64,000 nucleotides of DNA from Halictus rubicundus (lineage: Eukaryota; Arthropoda; Insecta; Hymenoptera; Halictidae): contig NW_027488592.1 of assembly GCF_050948215.1 (NCBI RefSeq), positions 186,001 through 250,000 on the forward strand, given 5' to 3'. Numbering within the stretch: position 1 is the first letter of the stretch; every line of letters starts with the position of its first letter. This document shows positions 36,801-53,100 of the stretch, one piece after another. Both the position numbers and the translations under genes were made by a program. A model generated the notes under the pieces. That model ran no database searches and had not been told where the DNA came from. It worked only from the letters and a program-made list of their open reading frames with translations.

Positions 36801-37870
36801 CTCTATCCTATCCTATCCTCTATCCTATAGTATCCTCTATCCTATCCTATCCTCTATCCTATCCAATCACCTATCCGATCCTCTATCCTATCCTTTCCTC
36901 TATCCTATCCTATCCTCAATCCCATCCTATCCTCTATCCTATCCTATCCTCTATCCTATCCAATCCCCTATCCTATCCTCTATCCTATCCTATCCTCTAT
37001 CGTATCCTATCCTCTATCCTATCCAATCCTATATCCTATCCTATCCGCTATCCTATCCCATCCTCTATCCTATCCTATCCTCTATCCTATCCTATCCTCT
37101 ATCCTATCCTATCCTCTATCCTATCCTATCCTCTATCCTATCCTCTATCCTATCCTATCCTCTATCGTCTCCTGTCCTATATCCTATGCAATCCCCTATC
37201 CTATCCTCTATCCTATCCTATCCTCTATCCTATCCTATCCTCTTTCCTATCCTATCATCTATCCTATCCTATCCTCTATCCTATCCTATCCTCTATACTA
37301 TCCCATCCTCTATCCTATCCTATCCTCTATAATATCCTATCCTCTATCCTATCCTATCCTCAATCCTATCCTATCCTCTATCCTATCCTATCCTCTATCC
37401 TATCCTATCCTCTTTCCTATCCTATCATCTATCCTATCCTATCCTCTATCCTATCCTATCCTCTATACTATCCCATCCTCTATCCTATCCTATCCTCTAT
37501 AATATCCTATCCTCTATCCTATCCTATCCTCAATCCTATCCTATCCTCTATCCTATCCTATCCTCTATCCTATCCTATCCTCTATCCTATCCTATCCTCT
37601 ATCCTATCGTATCCTCTATCCTATCCTATCCTCTATCCTATCCTATCCTATCCTATCCTCTATCCTATACTATCCTCTATCCTATCCTATCCTCTATCCT
37701 ATCCAATCACCTATCCTATCCTATCCTCTATCCTAACCTATCCTCTATCCTATCTTATACTCTATCGTATCCTATCCTCTATCACATACTATCCTCAATC
37801 CTATCCTATCCTCTATCCTATCCTATCTTATCCTCTATCCTATCCAATCACCTATCCGATCCTCTATCCT
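33881..37870. repeat. Mixed satellite zone right of the LTR element
   Basis: This zone shares blocks with 24.7-28.1 kb: the TTTTCCTATCCTCATTCC block near 36140 matches 27364, and CTTCTAACCAATCC occurs near 34797 as at 26056. It also carries the first right-family marker, CAAATTCTACCC, at about 34929. Local direct duplications occur at spacings of about 253 bp (35483 and 35736, TATAATATCC) and 170 bp (37240 and 37410, CTCTTTCC). A run of 7-bp units lies near 34000-34050. No gene is present. Confidence 0.7.
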
Positions 37871-40800
37871 ATCCTTTGCTCTATCCTATACTATCCTCAA
37901 TCCTATCCTATCCTCTATCCTATCCTATCCTCTATCCTATCCTATCCTCTATCCTATCCTATCGTCTAACCTATCCTATCCTCTATCGTCTCCTATCCTC
38001 TATCCTATCCAATCCCCTATCCGATCCTCTATCCTATCATATCCTCTATCCTATCCTATCCTCTATAATATCCTATCCTCTATCCTATCCTATCCTCAAT
38101 CCTATCCTATCCTCTATCCTATTCTATCCTCTATCCTATCCTATCCTCTATCCTATCCTCTATCCTATCCTCTATCCTATACAATCCACTATCCTATCCT
38201 CTATCCTATCCTCTATCCTATCCTATCCTCTATCCTATCCTATCCTCTACACTATCCTATCCTCTATTCTATCCTATCCTCTATCCTATCCTATCCTCTA
38301 TCCTATCCTATCCTCTATCCTATCCTCTATCCTATTCTCTATCCTATCCTCTATCCTATCCTATCCTCTATCCTATCCTATCCTCTATCCTATCCTATCC
38401 TCTATCCTATCCTATCCTCTATACTATCCTCTCCTCTATCCTATCCTATCCTCTATCCTATCCTATCCTCTATCCTATCCTCTCCTCTATCTTATCCTAC
38501 CCTCTATCCTATCGTATCCTCTACACTATCCTATCCTCTATCCTATCCTATCCTCTATCCTATCCTATCCTGTATCCTCTATCCTATCCCATCCTCTATC
38601 CTATCCTATCCTCTCCTCTATCCTATCCTATCCTCTACACTATCCTATCCTCTATCCTATCCTATCCTCTATCCTATCCTATCCTCTATCCTATCCTATC
38701 CTTTATTCTATCCTATCCTCTATCCTCTCCTATCCTCTATCCTATCCTATCCTCTATCCTATCCTATCCTCTATCTTACCCTATCCTCTATCCTATCCTA
38801 TCCTATCCTCTATCCTATCCTATCCTATCCTATCCTCTATCCTATCCTATCCTATCCTATCCGCTATCCTATCCAATCCTCTATCCTATCCTATCCTCTA
38901 TCCTATCCTATCCTCTATCCTATCCTCTATCCTATCCTTTATCCTATCCTCTATCCTATCCTCTATCCTATCCTATCCTCTATCCTATCCTATCCTCTAT
39001 CCTATCCTATCCTCTATCCTATCCTATCCTCTATCCTATCCTATCCTCTATCCTATCCTATCCTCTATCCTATCCTAACCTCTACCCTATCCTATCCTCT
39101 ATCCTATCCTATCCTCTATCCTATCCTATCCTCTACCCTACAATATCCTCTATCCTATCCTATTCTCTATCCTATCCTATCCTCTATCCTATCCTATCCT
39201 CTATCCTATCCTATCCTCTATCCTATCCTATCCTCTATCCTATCCTATCCTCTATCCTATCCTATTCTCTATCGTATCCTATACTCTATCCTATGCTATC
39301 CTGTATCCTATCCAAATTCTACCCTACCCTCTATCCTATCCTATCCTATCCTCTATCCTATCCTATCCTCTATCCTATCCTATCCTCTATCCTATCCTAT
39401 CCTCTATCCTATCCTATCCTCTATCCTATCCTATCCTCTACCCTATCCTATCCTCTATCCTATCCAATACCCTATCCTATCCAATACCCTATCCTATCCT
39501 CTATCCCATTCTATACTCAATCCTATCCTATACTGTATTATATCCTATCCTCTTTCCTATCCTCTATCATATCATATCCTCTATCCTATCCTATCCTCTA
39601 TACTATCCTCTCCTCTATCCTATCCTATCCTCTATCCTATCCTATCCTCTATCCTATCCTATCCTCTATCCTATCCTATCCTCTATCCTATCCTATCCTC
39701 TATCCTATCCTATCCTCTATCTTATCCTACCCTCTATCCTATCCTATCCTCTATACTATCATATTCTCTATCCTATCCTATCCTCCACACTATCCTATCC
39801 TCTATCCTATCCTATCCTCTATCTTATCCTATCCTGTATCCTCTATCCTATCCTATCCTCTATCCTATCCTATCCTCTCCTCTATCCTATCCTATCCTCT
39901 ATCCTATCCTATTCTCTATCCTATCCTATCCTCTATCCTATCCTATCCTCTATCCTACCCTACCCTCTATCCTACCCTATCCTATCCTCTACCCTATCCT
40001 ATCCTCTATCCTGTCCTATCCTCTATCCTATCCTATCCTCTATCTTATCCTATCCTCTATCCTATCCTATCCTCTATACTATCCTATTCTCTATCCTATC
40101 CTATCCTCTACACTATCCTGTCCTCTATTCTATCCTATCCTCTATCCTATCCTATCCTCTATCCTATCCTATCCTCTATCCTATCCTCTATCCTATCCTC
40201 TATCCTATCCTCTATCCTATCCTATCCTCTATCCTATCCTATCCTCTATCCTATCCTATCCTCTATCCTATCCTATTCTCTATCGTATCCTATACTCTAT
40301 CCTATGCTATCCTGTATCCTATCCAAATTCTACCCTACCCTCTATCCTATCCTATCCTATCCTCTATCCTATCCTATCCTCTATCCTATCCTATCCTCTA
40401 TACTATCCTCTCCTCTATCCTATCCTATCCTCTATCCTATCCTATCCTCTATCCTATCCTATCCTCTATCCTATCCTCTCCTCTATCTTATCCTACCCTC
40501 TATCCTATCCTATCCTCTATACTATCCTATTCTCTATCCTATCCTATCCTCTACACTATCCTATCCTCTATCCTATCCTATCCTGTATCCTCTATCCTAT
40601 CCTATCATCTATCCTATCCTATCCTCTCCTCTATCCTATCCTATCCTCTACACTATCCTATCCTCTATCCTATCCTATCCTCTATCCTATCCTATCCTCT
40701 ATCCTATCCTATCCTCTATCCTCTCCTATCCTCTATCCTATCCTATCCTCTATCCTATCCTATCCTCTATCTTACCCTATCCTCTATCCTATCCTATCCT

Positions 40801-42150
40801 ATCCTCTATCCTATCCTATCCTATCCTATCCTCTATCCTATCCAATCCTCTATCCTATCCTATGCTCTATCCTATCCTATCCTCTATCCTATCCTATCCT
40901 CTATCCTATCCTCTATCCTATCCTCTATCCTATCCTCTATCCTATCCTCTATCCTATCCTATCCTCTATCCTATCCTATCCTCTATCCTATCCTATTCTC
41001 TATCCTATCCTATCCTCTATCCTATCCTATCCTCTATCCTATCCTATCCTCTATCCTATCCTAACCTCTACCCTATCCTATCCTCTATCCTATCCTATCC
41101 TATATCCTATCCTATCCTCTACCCTACAATATCCTCTATCCTATCCTATTCTCTATCCTATCCTATCCTCTATCCTATCCTATCCTCTATCCTATCCTAT
41201 CCAAATTCTACCCTACCCTATATCCTATCCTATCCTATCCTCTATCCTATCCTATCCTCTATCCTATCCTATCCTCTATCCTATGCTATCCTCTATCCTA
41301 TCCTCTATCCTATCCTATCCTCTATCCTATCTTATCCTCTACCCTATCCTATCCTCTATCCTATCCAATACCCTATCCTATCCAATACCCTATCCTATCC
41401 TCTATCCCATCCTATACTCAATCCTATCCCATACTGTATTATATCCTATCCTCTTTCCTATCCTCTATCATATCATATCCTCTATCCTATCCTATCCTCT
41501 ATACTATCCTCTCCTCTATCCTATCCTATCCTCTATCCTATCCTATCCTCTATCCTATCCTCTATCCTATCCTCTATCCTATCCTATCCTCTATCCTATC
41601 CTATCCTCTATCCTATCCTATCCTCTATCCTATCCTATCCTCTATCTTATCCTACCCTCTATCCTATCCTATCCTCTATACTATCATATTCTCTATCCTA
41701 TCCTATCCTCCACACTATCCTATCCTCTATCCTATCCTATCCTCTATCTTATCCTATCCTGTATCCTCTATCCTATCCTATCCTCTATCCTATCCTATCC
41801 TCTATCCTATCCTATCCTCTATCCTATCCTATCCTCTATCTTACCCTATCCTCTTTCCTATCCTATCCTCTATCCTATCCTATCCTCTATACTATCCTAT
41901 TCTCTATCCTATCCTATCCTCTACACTATCCTATCCTCTATCCTATCCTATCCTCTATCCTATCCTATCTATCCTATCTTATCCTATCCTCTACCCTACA
42001 ATATCCTCTATCCTATCCTATTCTCTATCCTATCCTATCCTCTATCCTATCCTATCCTCTATCCTATCCTATCCTCTATCCTATCCTATCCTCTATCCTA
42101 TCCTATCCTCTATCCTATCCTATTCTCTATCGTATCCTATACTCTATCCT
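37871..42150. repeat. Regular short-unit satellite with few landmarks
   Basis: This is mostly clean 12-bp units with CTCTCC and ACACTATCC variants. It contains several runs of 7-bp TATCCTC alternation (38150-38200, 38920-38960, 40190-40220, 40905-40945). CAAATTCTACCC markers occur near 39313, 40324 and 41208. No long register was seen, and no gene or RNA feature. Confidence 0.7.
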
Positions 42151-43800
42151 ATGCTATCCTGTATCCTATCCAAATTCTACCCTACCCTCTATCCTATCCT
42201 ATCCTATCCTCTATCCTATCCTATCCTCTATCCTATCCTATCCTCTATCCTATCCTATCCTCTATCCTATCCTATCCTCTACCCTATCCTATCCTCTATC
42301 CTATCCAATACCCTATCCTATCCAATACCCTATCCTATCCTCTATCCCATCCTATACTCAATCCTATCCTATACTGTATTATATCCTATCCTCTTTCCTA
42401 TCCTCTATCATATCATATCCTCTATCCTATCCTATCCTCTATACTATCCTCTCCTCTATCCTATCCTATCCTCTATCCTATCCTATCCTCTATCCTATCC
42501 TATCCTCTATCCTATCCTATCCTCTATCCTATCCTATCCTCTATACTATCCTATTCTCTATCCTATCCTATCCTCTTCACTATCCTATCCTCTATCCTAT
42601 CCTATCCTCTATCCTATCCTATCCTGTATCCTCTATCCTATCCTATCTATCCTATCCTATCCTCTCCTCTATCCTATCCTATCCTCTATCGTATCCTATC
42701 CTCTATCCTATCCTATCCTCTACCCTATCCTATCCTCTATCCTATCCTATCCTCTATCCTATCCTATCCTCTATCCTATCCTATTCTCTATCGTAAACTA
42801 TACTCTATCCTATGCTATCCTGTATCCTATCCAAATTCTACCCTACCCTCTATCCTATCCTATCCTATCCTCTATCCTATCCTATCCTCTATCCTATCCT
42901 ATCCTCTATCCTATCCTATCCTATCCTATCCTCTATCCTATCCAATCCTCTATCCTATCCTATCCTCTATCCCATCCTATACTCAATCCTATCCTATACT
43001 GTATTATATCCTATCCTCTTTCCTATCCTCTATCCCATCCTATACTCAATCCTATCCTATACTGTATTATATCCTATCCTCTTTCCTATCCTCTATCATA
43101 TCATATCCTCTATCCTATCCTATCCTCCACCCAATAATATCCTCTATCCTATCCAATCCTCTATCCTATCCTATCCTCTATCCTAGACTATCCTCTATCC
43201 TATCCTATCCTCTATACTATCCTCTCCTCTATCCTATCCTATCCTCTATCCTATCCTATCCTCTATCCTATCCTATCCTCTATCCTATCCTATCCTCTAT
43301 CTTATCCTACCCTCTATCCTATCCTATCCTCTATACTATCCTATTCTCTATCCCATCCTATCCTCTACACTATCCTATCCTCTATCCTATCCTATCCTCT
43401 ATCCTATCCTATCCTGTATCCTCTATCCTATCCTATCCTCTATCGTATCCTATCCTCTCCTCTATCCTATCCTATCCTCTATCCTATCCTATCCTCTATC
43501 CTATATTATCCTCTATCCTATCCTATCCTCTATCCTATCCTATCCTCTATCTTACCCTATCCTCTATCCTATCCTATCCTCTATCCTATCCTATTCTCTA
43601 TCCTATCCTATCCTCTACACTATCCTATCCTCTATCCTATCCTATTCTCTATCCTATCCTATCCTCTATCCTATCCTATCCTCTATCTTATCCTATCCTC
43701 TATCCTATCCTATCCTCTATACTATCCTATTCTCTATCCTATCCTATCCTCTACACTATCCTATCCTCTATCCTATCCTATCCTCTATCCTATCCTATCT

Positions 43801-46800
43801 ATGCTATCCTATCCTCTCCTCTATCCTATCCTATCCTCTATCGTATCCTATCCTCTATCCTATCCTATCCTCTACCCTATCCTATCCTCTATCCTATCCT
43901 ATCCTCTATCCTATCCTATCCTCTATCCTATCCTATCCTCTATCCTATCCTATTCTCTATCGTATCCTATACTCTATCCTATGCTATCCTGTATCCTATC
44001 CAAATTCTACCCTACCCTCTATCCTATCCTATCCTATCCTCTATCCTATCCTATGCTCTATCCTATCCTATCCTCTATCCTATCCTATCCTATCCTATCC
44101 TATCCTATCCTCTATGCTATCCAATCCTCTATCATATCCTATCCTCTATCCTATCCTGTACTCTATCCTATGCTATCCTGTATCCTATCCAAAATTCTAC
44201 CCTACCCTCTATCCTATCCTATCCTATCCTCTATCCTATCCTATCCTATCCTATCCTCTATCCTATCCTATCCTCTATCCTATCCTATCCTCTATCCTAT
44301 CCTATCCTCTATCCTATCCTATCCTCTACCCTATCCTATCCTCTATCCTATCCAATACCCTATCCTATCCTCTATCCCATCCTATACTCAATCCTATCCT
44401 ATACTGTATTATATCCTATCCTCTTTCCTATCCTCTATCATATCATATCCTCTATCCTATCCTATCCTCTACCCAATAATATCCTCTATCCTATCCAATC
44501 CTCTATCCTATCCTATCCTCTATCGTATCCTATCCTCTATCCTATCCTATCCTCTACCCTATCCTATCCTCTATCCTATCCTATCCTCTATCCTATCCTA
44601 TCCTCTATCCTATCCTATTCTCTATCGTAAACTATACTCTATCCTATGCTATCCTGTATCCTATCCAAATTCTACCCTACCCTCTATCCTCTATCCTATC
44701 CTATCCTCTATCCTATCCTATCCTCTATCCTATCCTATCCTCTATCCTATCCTATCCTCTATCCTATCCTATCCTCTATCCTATCCTATCCTATCCTATC
44801 CTCTATCCTATCCAATCCTCTATCCTATCCTATCCTCTATCCCATCCTATACTCAATCCTATCCTATACTGTATTATATCCTATCCTCTTTCCTATCCTC
44901 TATCCCATCCTATACTCAATCCTATCCTATACTGTATTATATCCTATCCTCTTTCCTATCCTCTATCATATCATATCCTCTATCCTATCCTATCCTCCAC
45001 CCAATAATATCCTCTATCCTATCCAATCCTCTATCCTATCCTATCCTCTATCCTAGACTATCCTCTATCCTATCCTATCCTCTATACTATCCTCTCCTCT
45101 ATCCTATCCTATCCTCTATCCTATCCTATCCTCTATCCTATCCTATCCTCTATCCTATCCTATCCTCTATCTTATCCTACCCTCTATCCTATCCAATCCT
45201 CTATACTATCCTATTCTCTATCCCATCCTATCCTCTACACTATCCTATCCTCTATCCTATCCTATCCTCTATCCTATCCTATCCTGTATCCTCTATCCTA
45301 TCCTATCCTCTATCGTATCCTATCCTCTCCTCTATCCTATCCTATCCTCTATCCTATCCTATCCTCTATCCTATATTATCCTCTATCCTATCCTATCCTC
45401 TATCCTATCCTATCCTCTATCTTACCCTATCCTCTATCCTATCCTATCCTCTATCCTATCCTATTCTCTATCCTATCCTATCCTCTACACTATCCTATCC
45501 TCTATCCTATCCTATTCTCTATCCTATCCTATCCTCTATCCTATCCTATCCTCTATCTTATCCTATCCTCTATCCTATCCTATCCTATCCTCTATACTAT
45601 CCTATTCTCTATCCTATCCTATCCTCTACACTATCCTATCCTCTATCCTATCCTATCCTCTATCCTATCCTATCTATGCTATCCTATCCTCTCCTCTATC
45701 CTATCCTATCCTCTATCGTATCCTATCCTCTATCCTATCCTATCCTCTACCCTATCCTATCCTCTATCCTATCCTATCCTCTATCCTATCCTATGCTCTA
45801 TCCTATCCTATCCTCTATCCTATCCTATCCTATCCTATCCTATCCTGTATCCTCTATCCTATCCTATCCTCTATCGTATCCTATCCTCTCCTCTATCCTA
45901 TCCTATCCTCTATCCTATCCTATCCTCTATCCTATATTATCCTCTATCCTATCCTATCCTCTATCCTATCCTATCCTCTATCTTACCCTATCCTCTATCC
46001 TATCCTATCCTCTATCCTATCCTATTCTCTATCCTATCCTATCCTCTACACTATCCTATCCTCTATCCTATCCTATTCTCTATCCTATCCTATCCTCTAT
46101 CCTATCCTATCCTCTATCTTATCCTATCCTCTATCCTATCCTATCCTCTATACTATCCTATTCTCTATCCTATCCTATCCTCTACACTATCCTATCCTCT
46201 ATCCTATCCTATCCTCTATCCTATCCTATCTATGCTATCCTATCCTCTCCTCTATCCTATCCTATCCTCTATCGTATCCTATCCTCTATCCTATCCTATC
46301 CTCTACCCTATCCTATCCTCTATCCTATCCTATCCTCTATCCTATCCTATCCTCTATCCTATCCTATCCTCTATCCTATCCTATTCTCTATCGTATCCTA
46401 TACTCTATCCTATGCTATCCTGTATCCTATCCAAATTCTACCCTACCCTCTATCCTATCCTATCCTATCCTCTATCCTATCCTATGCTCTATCCTATCCT
46501 ATCCTCTATCCTATCCTATCCTATCCTATCCTATCCTATCCTCTATGCTATCCAATCCTCTATCATATCCTATCCTCTATCCTATCCTGTACTCTATCCT
46601 ATGCTATCCTGTATCCTATCCAAAATTCTACCCTACCCTCTATCCTATCCTATCCTATCCTCTATCCTATCCTATCCTATCCTATCCTCTATCCTATCCT
46701 ATCCTCTATCCTATCCTATCCTCTATCCTATCCTATCCTCTATCCTATCCTATCCTCTACCCTATCCTATCCTCTATCCTATCCAATACCCTATCCTATC

Positions 46801-47100
46801 CTCTATCCCATCCTATACTCAATCCTATCCTATACTGTATTATATCCTATCCTCTTTCCTATCCTCTATCATATCATATCCTCTATCCTATCCTATCCTC
46901 TACCCAATAATATCCTCTATCCTATCCAATCCTCTATCCTATCCTATCCTCTATCGTATCCTATCCTCTATCCTATCCTATCCTCTACCCTATCCTATCC
47001 TCTATCCTATCCTATCCTCTATCCTATCCTATCCTCTATCCTATCCTATTCTCTATCGTAAACTATACTCTATCCTATGCTATCCTGTATCCTATCCAAA
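43801..47100. repeat. Higher-order repeat pair with 2,431-bp spacing
   Basis: Landmarks at 43801, 44114 and 44646 recur at 46232, 46545 and 47077. All three spacings are exactly 2,431 bp. The following copy starts at 48090 with a different internal length (1,858 then 1,723 bp), so about 135 bp was lost between its landmarks. Confidence 0.78.
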
Positions 47101-50100
47101 TTCTACCCTACCCTCTATCCTCTATCCTATCCTAACCTCTATCCTATCCTATCCTCTATCCTATCCTATCCTCTATCCTATCCTATCCTCTATCCTATCC
47201 TATCCTATCCTATCCTCTATCCTATCCAATCCTCTATCCTATCCTATCCTCTATCCCATCCTATACTCAATCCTATCCTATACTGTATTATATCCTATCC
47301 TCTTTCCTATCCTCTATCCCATCCTATACTCAATCCTATCCTATACTGTATTATATCCTATCCTCTTTCCTATCCTCTATCATATCATATCCTCTATCCT
47401 ATCCTATCCTCCACCCAATAATATCCTCTATCCTATCCAATCCTCTATCCTATCCTATCCTCTATCCTAGACTATCCTCTATCCTATCCTATCCTCTATA
47501 CTATCCTCTCCTCTATCCTATCCTATCCTCTATCCTATCCTATCCTCTATCCTATCCTATCCTCTATCCTATCCTATCCTCTATCTTATCCTACCCTCTA
47601 TCCTATCCAATCCTCTATACTATCCTATTCTCTATCCCATCCTATCCTCTACACTATCCTATCCTCTATCCTATCCTATCCTCTATCCTATCCTATCCTG
47701 TATCCTCTATCCTATCCTATCCTCTATCGTATCCTATCCTCTCCTCTATCCTATCCTATCCTCTATCCTATCCTATCCTCTATCCTATATTATCCTCTAT
47801 CCTATCCTATCCTCTATCCTATCCTATCCTCTATCTTACCCTATCCTCTATCCTATCCTATCCTCTATCCTATCCTATTCTCTATCCTATCCTATCCTCT
47901 ACACTATCCTATCCTCTATCCTATCCTATTCTCTATCCTATCCTATCCTCTATCCTATCCTATCCTCTATCTTATCCTATCCTCTATCCTATCCTATCCT
48001 ATCCTCTATACTATCCTATTCTCTATCCTATCCTATCCTCTACACTATCCTATCCTCTATCCTATCCTATCCTCTATCCTATCCTATCTATGCTATCCTA
48101 TCCTCTCCTCTATCCTATCCTATCCTCTATCGTATCCTATCCTCTATCCTATCCTATCCTCTACCCTATCCTATCCTCTATCCTATCCTATCCTCTATCC
48201 TATCCTATGCTCTATCCTATCCTATCCTCTATCCTATCCTATCCTATCCTATCCTATCCTATCCTCTATGCTATCCAATCCTCTATCATATCCTATCCTC
48301 TATCCTATCCTGTACTCTATCCTATGCTATCCTGTATCCTATCCAAAATTCTACCCTACCCTCTATCCTATCCTATCCTATCCTCTATCCTATCCTATCC
48401 TATCCTATCCTCTATCCTATCCTATCCTCTATCCTATCCTATCCTCTATCCTATCCTATCCTCTATCCTATCCTATCCTCTACCCTATCCTATCCTCTAT
48501 CCTATCCAATACCCTATCCTATCCTCTATCCCATCCTATACTCAATCCTATCCTATACTGTATTATATCCTATCCTCTTTCCTATCCTCTATCATATCAT
48601 ATCCTCTATCCTATCCTATCCTCTACCCAATAATATCCTCTATCCTATCCAATCCTCTATCCTATCCTATCCTCTATCCTAGACTATCCTCTATCCTATC
48701 CTATCCTCTATACTATCCTCTCCTCTATCCTATCCTATCCTCTATCCTATCCTATCCTCTATCCTATCCTATCCTCTATCCTATCCTATCCTCTATCTTA
48801 TCCTACCCTCTATCCTATCCTATCCTCTATACTATCCTATTCTCTATCCCATCCTATCCTCTACACTATCCTATCCTCTATCCTATCCTATCCTCTATCC
48901 TATCCTATCCAATCCTCTATCCTATCCTATCCTCTATACTATCCTATTCTCTATCCTTTCCTATCCTCTACCCTATAATATCCTCTATCCTATCCTATTC
49001 TCTATCCTATCCTGTACTCTATCCTATGCTATCCTGTATCCTATCCAAATTCTACCCTACCCTCTATCCTATCATATCCTCTATCCTATCCTCTACACTA
49101 TCCTATCCTCTAACCTATCCTATCCTCTATCCTATCCAATCCTCTATCCTATCCTATCCTCTATCCTATCCTATCCTCTATCCTATCCTATCCTCTATAC
49201 TATCCTATCCTCTATCTTATCCTACCCTCTATCCTATCCTATCCTCTATACTATCATATTCTCTATCCTATCCTATCCTCCACACTATCCTATCCTCTAT
49301 CCTATCCTATCCTCTATCTTATCCTATCCTGTATCCTCTATCCTATCCTATCCTCTATCCTATCCTATCCTCTCCTCTATCCTATCCTATCCTCTATCCT
49401 ATCCTATCCTCTATCCTATCCTATCCTCTATCCTATCCTATCCTCTATCCTATCCTATCCTCTATCTTACCCTATCCTCTTTCCTATCCTATCCTCTATC
49501 CTATCCTATCCTCTATACTATCCTATTCTCTATCCTATCCTATCCTCTACACTATCCTATCCTCTATCCTATCCTATCCTCTATCCTATCCTATCTATCC
49601 TATCTTATCCTATCCTCTACCCTACAATATCCTCTATCCTATCCTATTCTCTATCCTATCCTATCCTCTATCCTATCCTATCCTCTATCCTATCCTATCC
49701 TCTATCCTATCCTATCCTCTATCCTATCCTATCCTCTATCCCAACCTATACTCAATCCTATCCTATACTGTATTATATCCTATCCTCTTTCCTATCCTCT
49801 ATCATATCATATCCTCTATCCTATCCTATCCTCTATACTATCCTCTCCTCTATCCTATCCTATCCTCTATCCTATCCTATCCTCTATCCTATCCTATCCT
49901 CTATCCTATCCTATCCTCTATCCTATCCTATCCTCTATCCTATCCTATCCTCTATACTATCCTATTCTCTATCCTATCCTATCCTCTTCACTATCCTATC
50001 CTCTATCCTATCCTATCCTCTATCCTATCCTATCCTGTATCCTCTATCCTATCCTATCTATCCTATCCTATCCTCTCCTCTATCCTATCCTATCCTCTAT

Positions 50101-53100
50101 CGTATCCTATCCTCTATCCTATCCTATCCTCTAACCTATCCTATCCTCTATCCTATCCTATCCTCTATCCTATCCTATCCTCTATCCTATCCTATTCTCT
50201 ATCGTAAACTATACTCTATCCTATGCTATCCTGTATCCTATCCAAATTCTACCCTACCCTCTATCCTATCCTATCCTATCCTCTATCCTATCCTATCCTC
50301 TATCCTATCCTATCCTCTATCCTATCCTATCCTCTATCCTATCCTATCCTCTATCCTATCCTATCCTCTATCCTATCCTATCCTCTATCCTATCCTATCC
50401 TCTATCCTATCCTATCCTATCCTATCCTCTATCCTATCCAATCCTCTATCCTATCCTATCCTCTATCCTATCCTATCCTCTATCCTATCCTATCCTATCC
50501 TCTATCCTATCCTATCCTCTATCCTATCCTATCTTCTACCCTATCCTATCCTCTATCCTATCCAATACCCTATCCTATCCTCTATCCCATCCTATACTCA
50601 ATCCTATCCTATACTGTATTATATCCTATCCTCTTTCCTATCCTCTATCCCATCCTATACTCAATCCTATCCTATACTGTATTATATCCTATCCTCTTCC
50701 CTATCCTCTATCATATCATATCCTCTATCCTATCCTATCCTCCACCCAATAATATCCTCTATCCTATCCAATCCTCTATCCTATCCTATCCTCTATCCTA
50801 GACTATCCTCTATCCTATCCTATCCTCTATACTATCCTCTCCTCTATCCTATCCTATCCTCTATCCTATCCTATCCTCTATCCTATCCTATCCTCTATCC
50901 TATCCTATCCTGTATCTTATCCTACCCTCTATCCTATCCTATCCTCTATACTATCCTATTCTCTATCCCATCCTATCCTCTACACTATCCTATCCTCTAT
51001 CCTATCCTATCCTCTATCCTATCCTATCCTGTATCCTCTATCCTATCCTATCCTCTATCGTATCCTATCCTCTCCTCTATCCTATCCTATCCTCTATCCT
51101 ATCCTATCCTCTATCCTATATTATCCTCTATCCTATCCTATCCTCTATCCTATCCTATCCTCTATCTTACCCTATCCTCTATCCTATCCTATCCTCTATC
51201 CTATCCTATTCTCTATCCTATCCTATCCTCTACACTATCCTATCCTCTATCCTATCCTATTCTCTATCCTATCCTATCCTCTATCCTATCCTATCCTCTA
51301 TCTTATCCTATCCTCTATCCTATCCTATCCTATCCTCTATACTATCCTATTCTCTATCCTATCCTATCCTCTACACTATCCTATCCTCTATCCTATCCTA
51401 TCCTCTATCGTATCCTATCCTCTATCCTATCCTATCCTCCACCCTATCCTATCCTCTATCCTATCCTATCCTCTATCCTATCCTATCCTCTATCCTATCC
51501 TATCCTCTATCCTATCCTATTCTCTATCGTATCCTATACTCTATCCTATGCTATCCTGTATCCTATCCAAATTCTACCCTACCCTCTATCCTATCCTATC
51601 CTATCCTCTATCCTATCCTATGCTCTATCCTATCCTATCCTCTATCCTATCCTATCCTATCCTATCCTATCCTATCCTCTATGCTATCCAATCCTCTATC
51701 ATATCCTATCCTCTATCCTATCCTGTACTCTATCCTATGCTATCCTGTATCCTATCCAAAATTCTACCCTACCCTCTATCCTATCCTATCCTATCCTCTA
51801 TCCTATCCTATCCTATCCTATCCTCTATCCTATCCTATCCTCTATCCTATCCTATCCTCTATCCTATCCTATCCTCTATCCTATCCTATCCTCTACCCTA
51901 TCCTATCCTCTATCCTATCCAATACCCTATCCTATCCTCTATCCCATCCTATACTCAATCCTATCCTATACTGTATTATATCCTATCCTCTTTCCTATCC
52001 TCTATCATATCATATCCTCTATCCTATCCTATCCTCTACCCAATAATATCCTCTATCCTATCCAATCCTCTATCCTATCCTATCCTCTATCCTAGACTAT
52101 CCTCTATCCTATCCTATCCTCTATACTATCCTCTCCTCTATCCTATCCTATCCTCTATCCTATCCTATCCTCTATCCTATCCTATCCTCTATCCTATCCT
52201 ATCCTCTATCTTATCCTACCCTCTATCCTATCCTATCCTCTATACTATCCTATTCTCTATCCCATCCTATCCTCTACACTATCCTATCCTCTATCCTATC
52301 CTATCCTCTATCCTATCCTATCCAATCCTCTATCCTATCCTATCCTCTATACTATCCTATTCTCTATCCTTTCCTATCCTCTACCCTATAATATCCTCTA
52401 TCCTATCCTATTCTCTATCCTATCCTGTACTCTATCCTATGCTATCCTGTATCCTATCCAAATTCTACCCTACCCTCTATCCTATCATATCCTCTATCCT
52501 ATCCTCTACACTATCGTATCCTCTAACCTATCCTATCCTCTATCCTATCCTATCCTCTCCTCTATCCTATCCTATCCTCTATCCTATCCTATCCTCTATC
52601 CTATCCTATCCTCTATCCTATCCTATCCTCTATCCTATCCTATCCTCTATCTTACCCTATCCTCTTTCCTATTCTATCCTCTATCCTATCCTATCCTCTA
52701 TACTATCCTATTCTCTATCCTATCCTATCCTCTACACTATCCTATCCTCTATCCTATCCTATCCTCTATCCTATCCTATCCTCTATCCTATCCTATCTAT
52801 CCTATCTTATCCTATCCTCTACCCTACAATATCCTCTATCCTATCCTATTCTCTATCCTATCCTATCCTCTATCCTATCCTATCCTCTATCCTATCCTAT
52901 CCTCTATCCTATCCTATCCTCTATCCTATCCTATCCTCTATCCTATCCTATCCTCTATCCCAACCTATACTCAATCCTATCCTATACTGTATTATATCCT
53001 ATCCTCTTTCCTATCCTCTATCATATCATATCCTCTATCCTATCCTATCCTCTATACTATCCTCTCCTCTATCCTATCCTATCCTCTATCCTATCCTATC

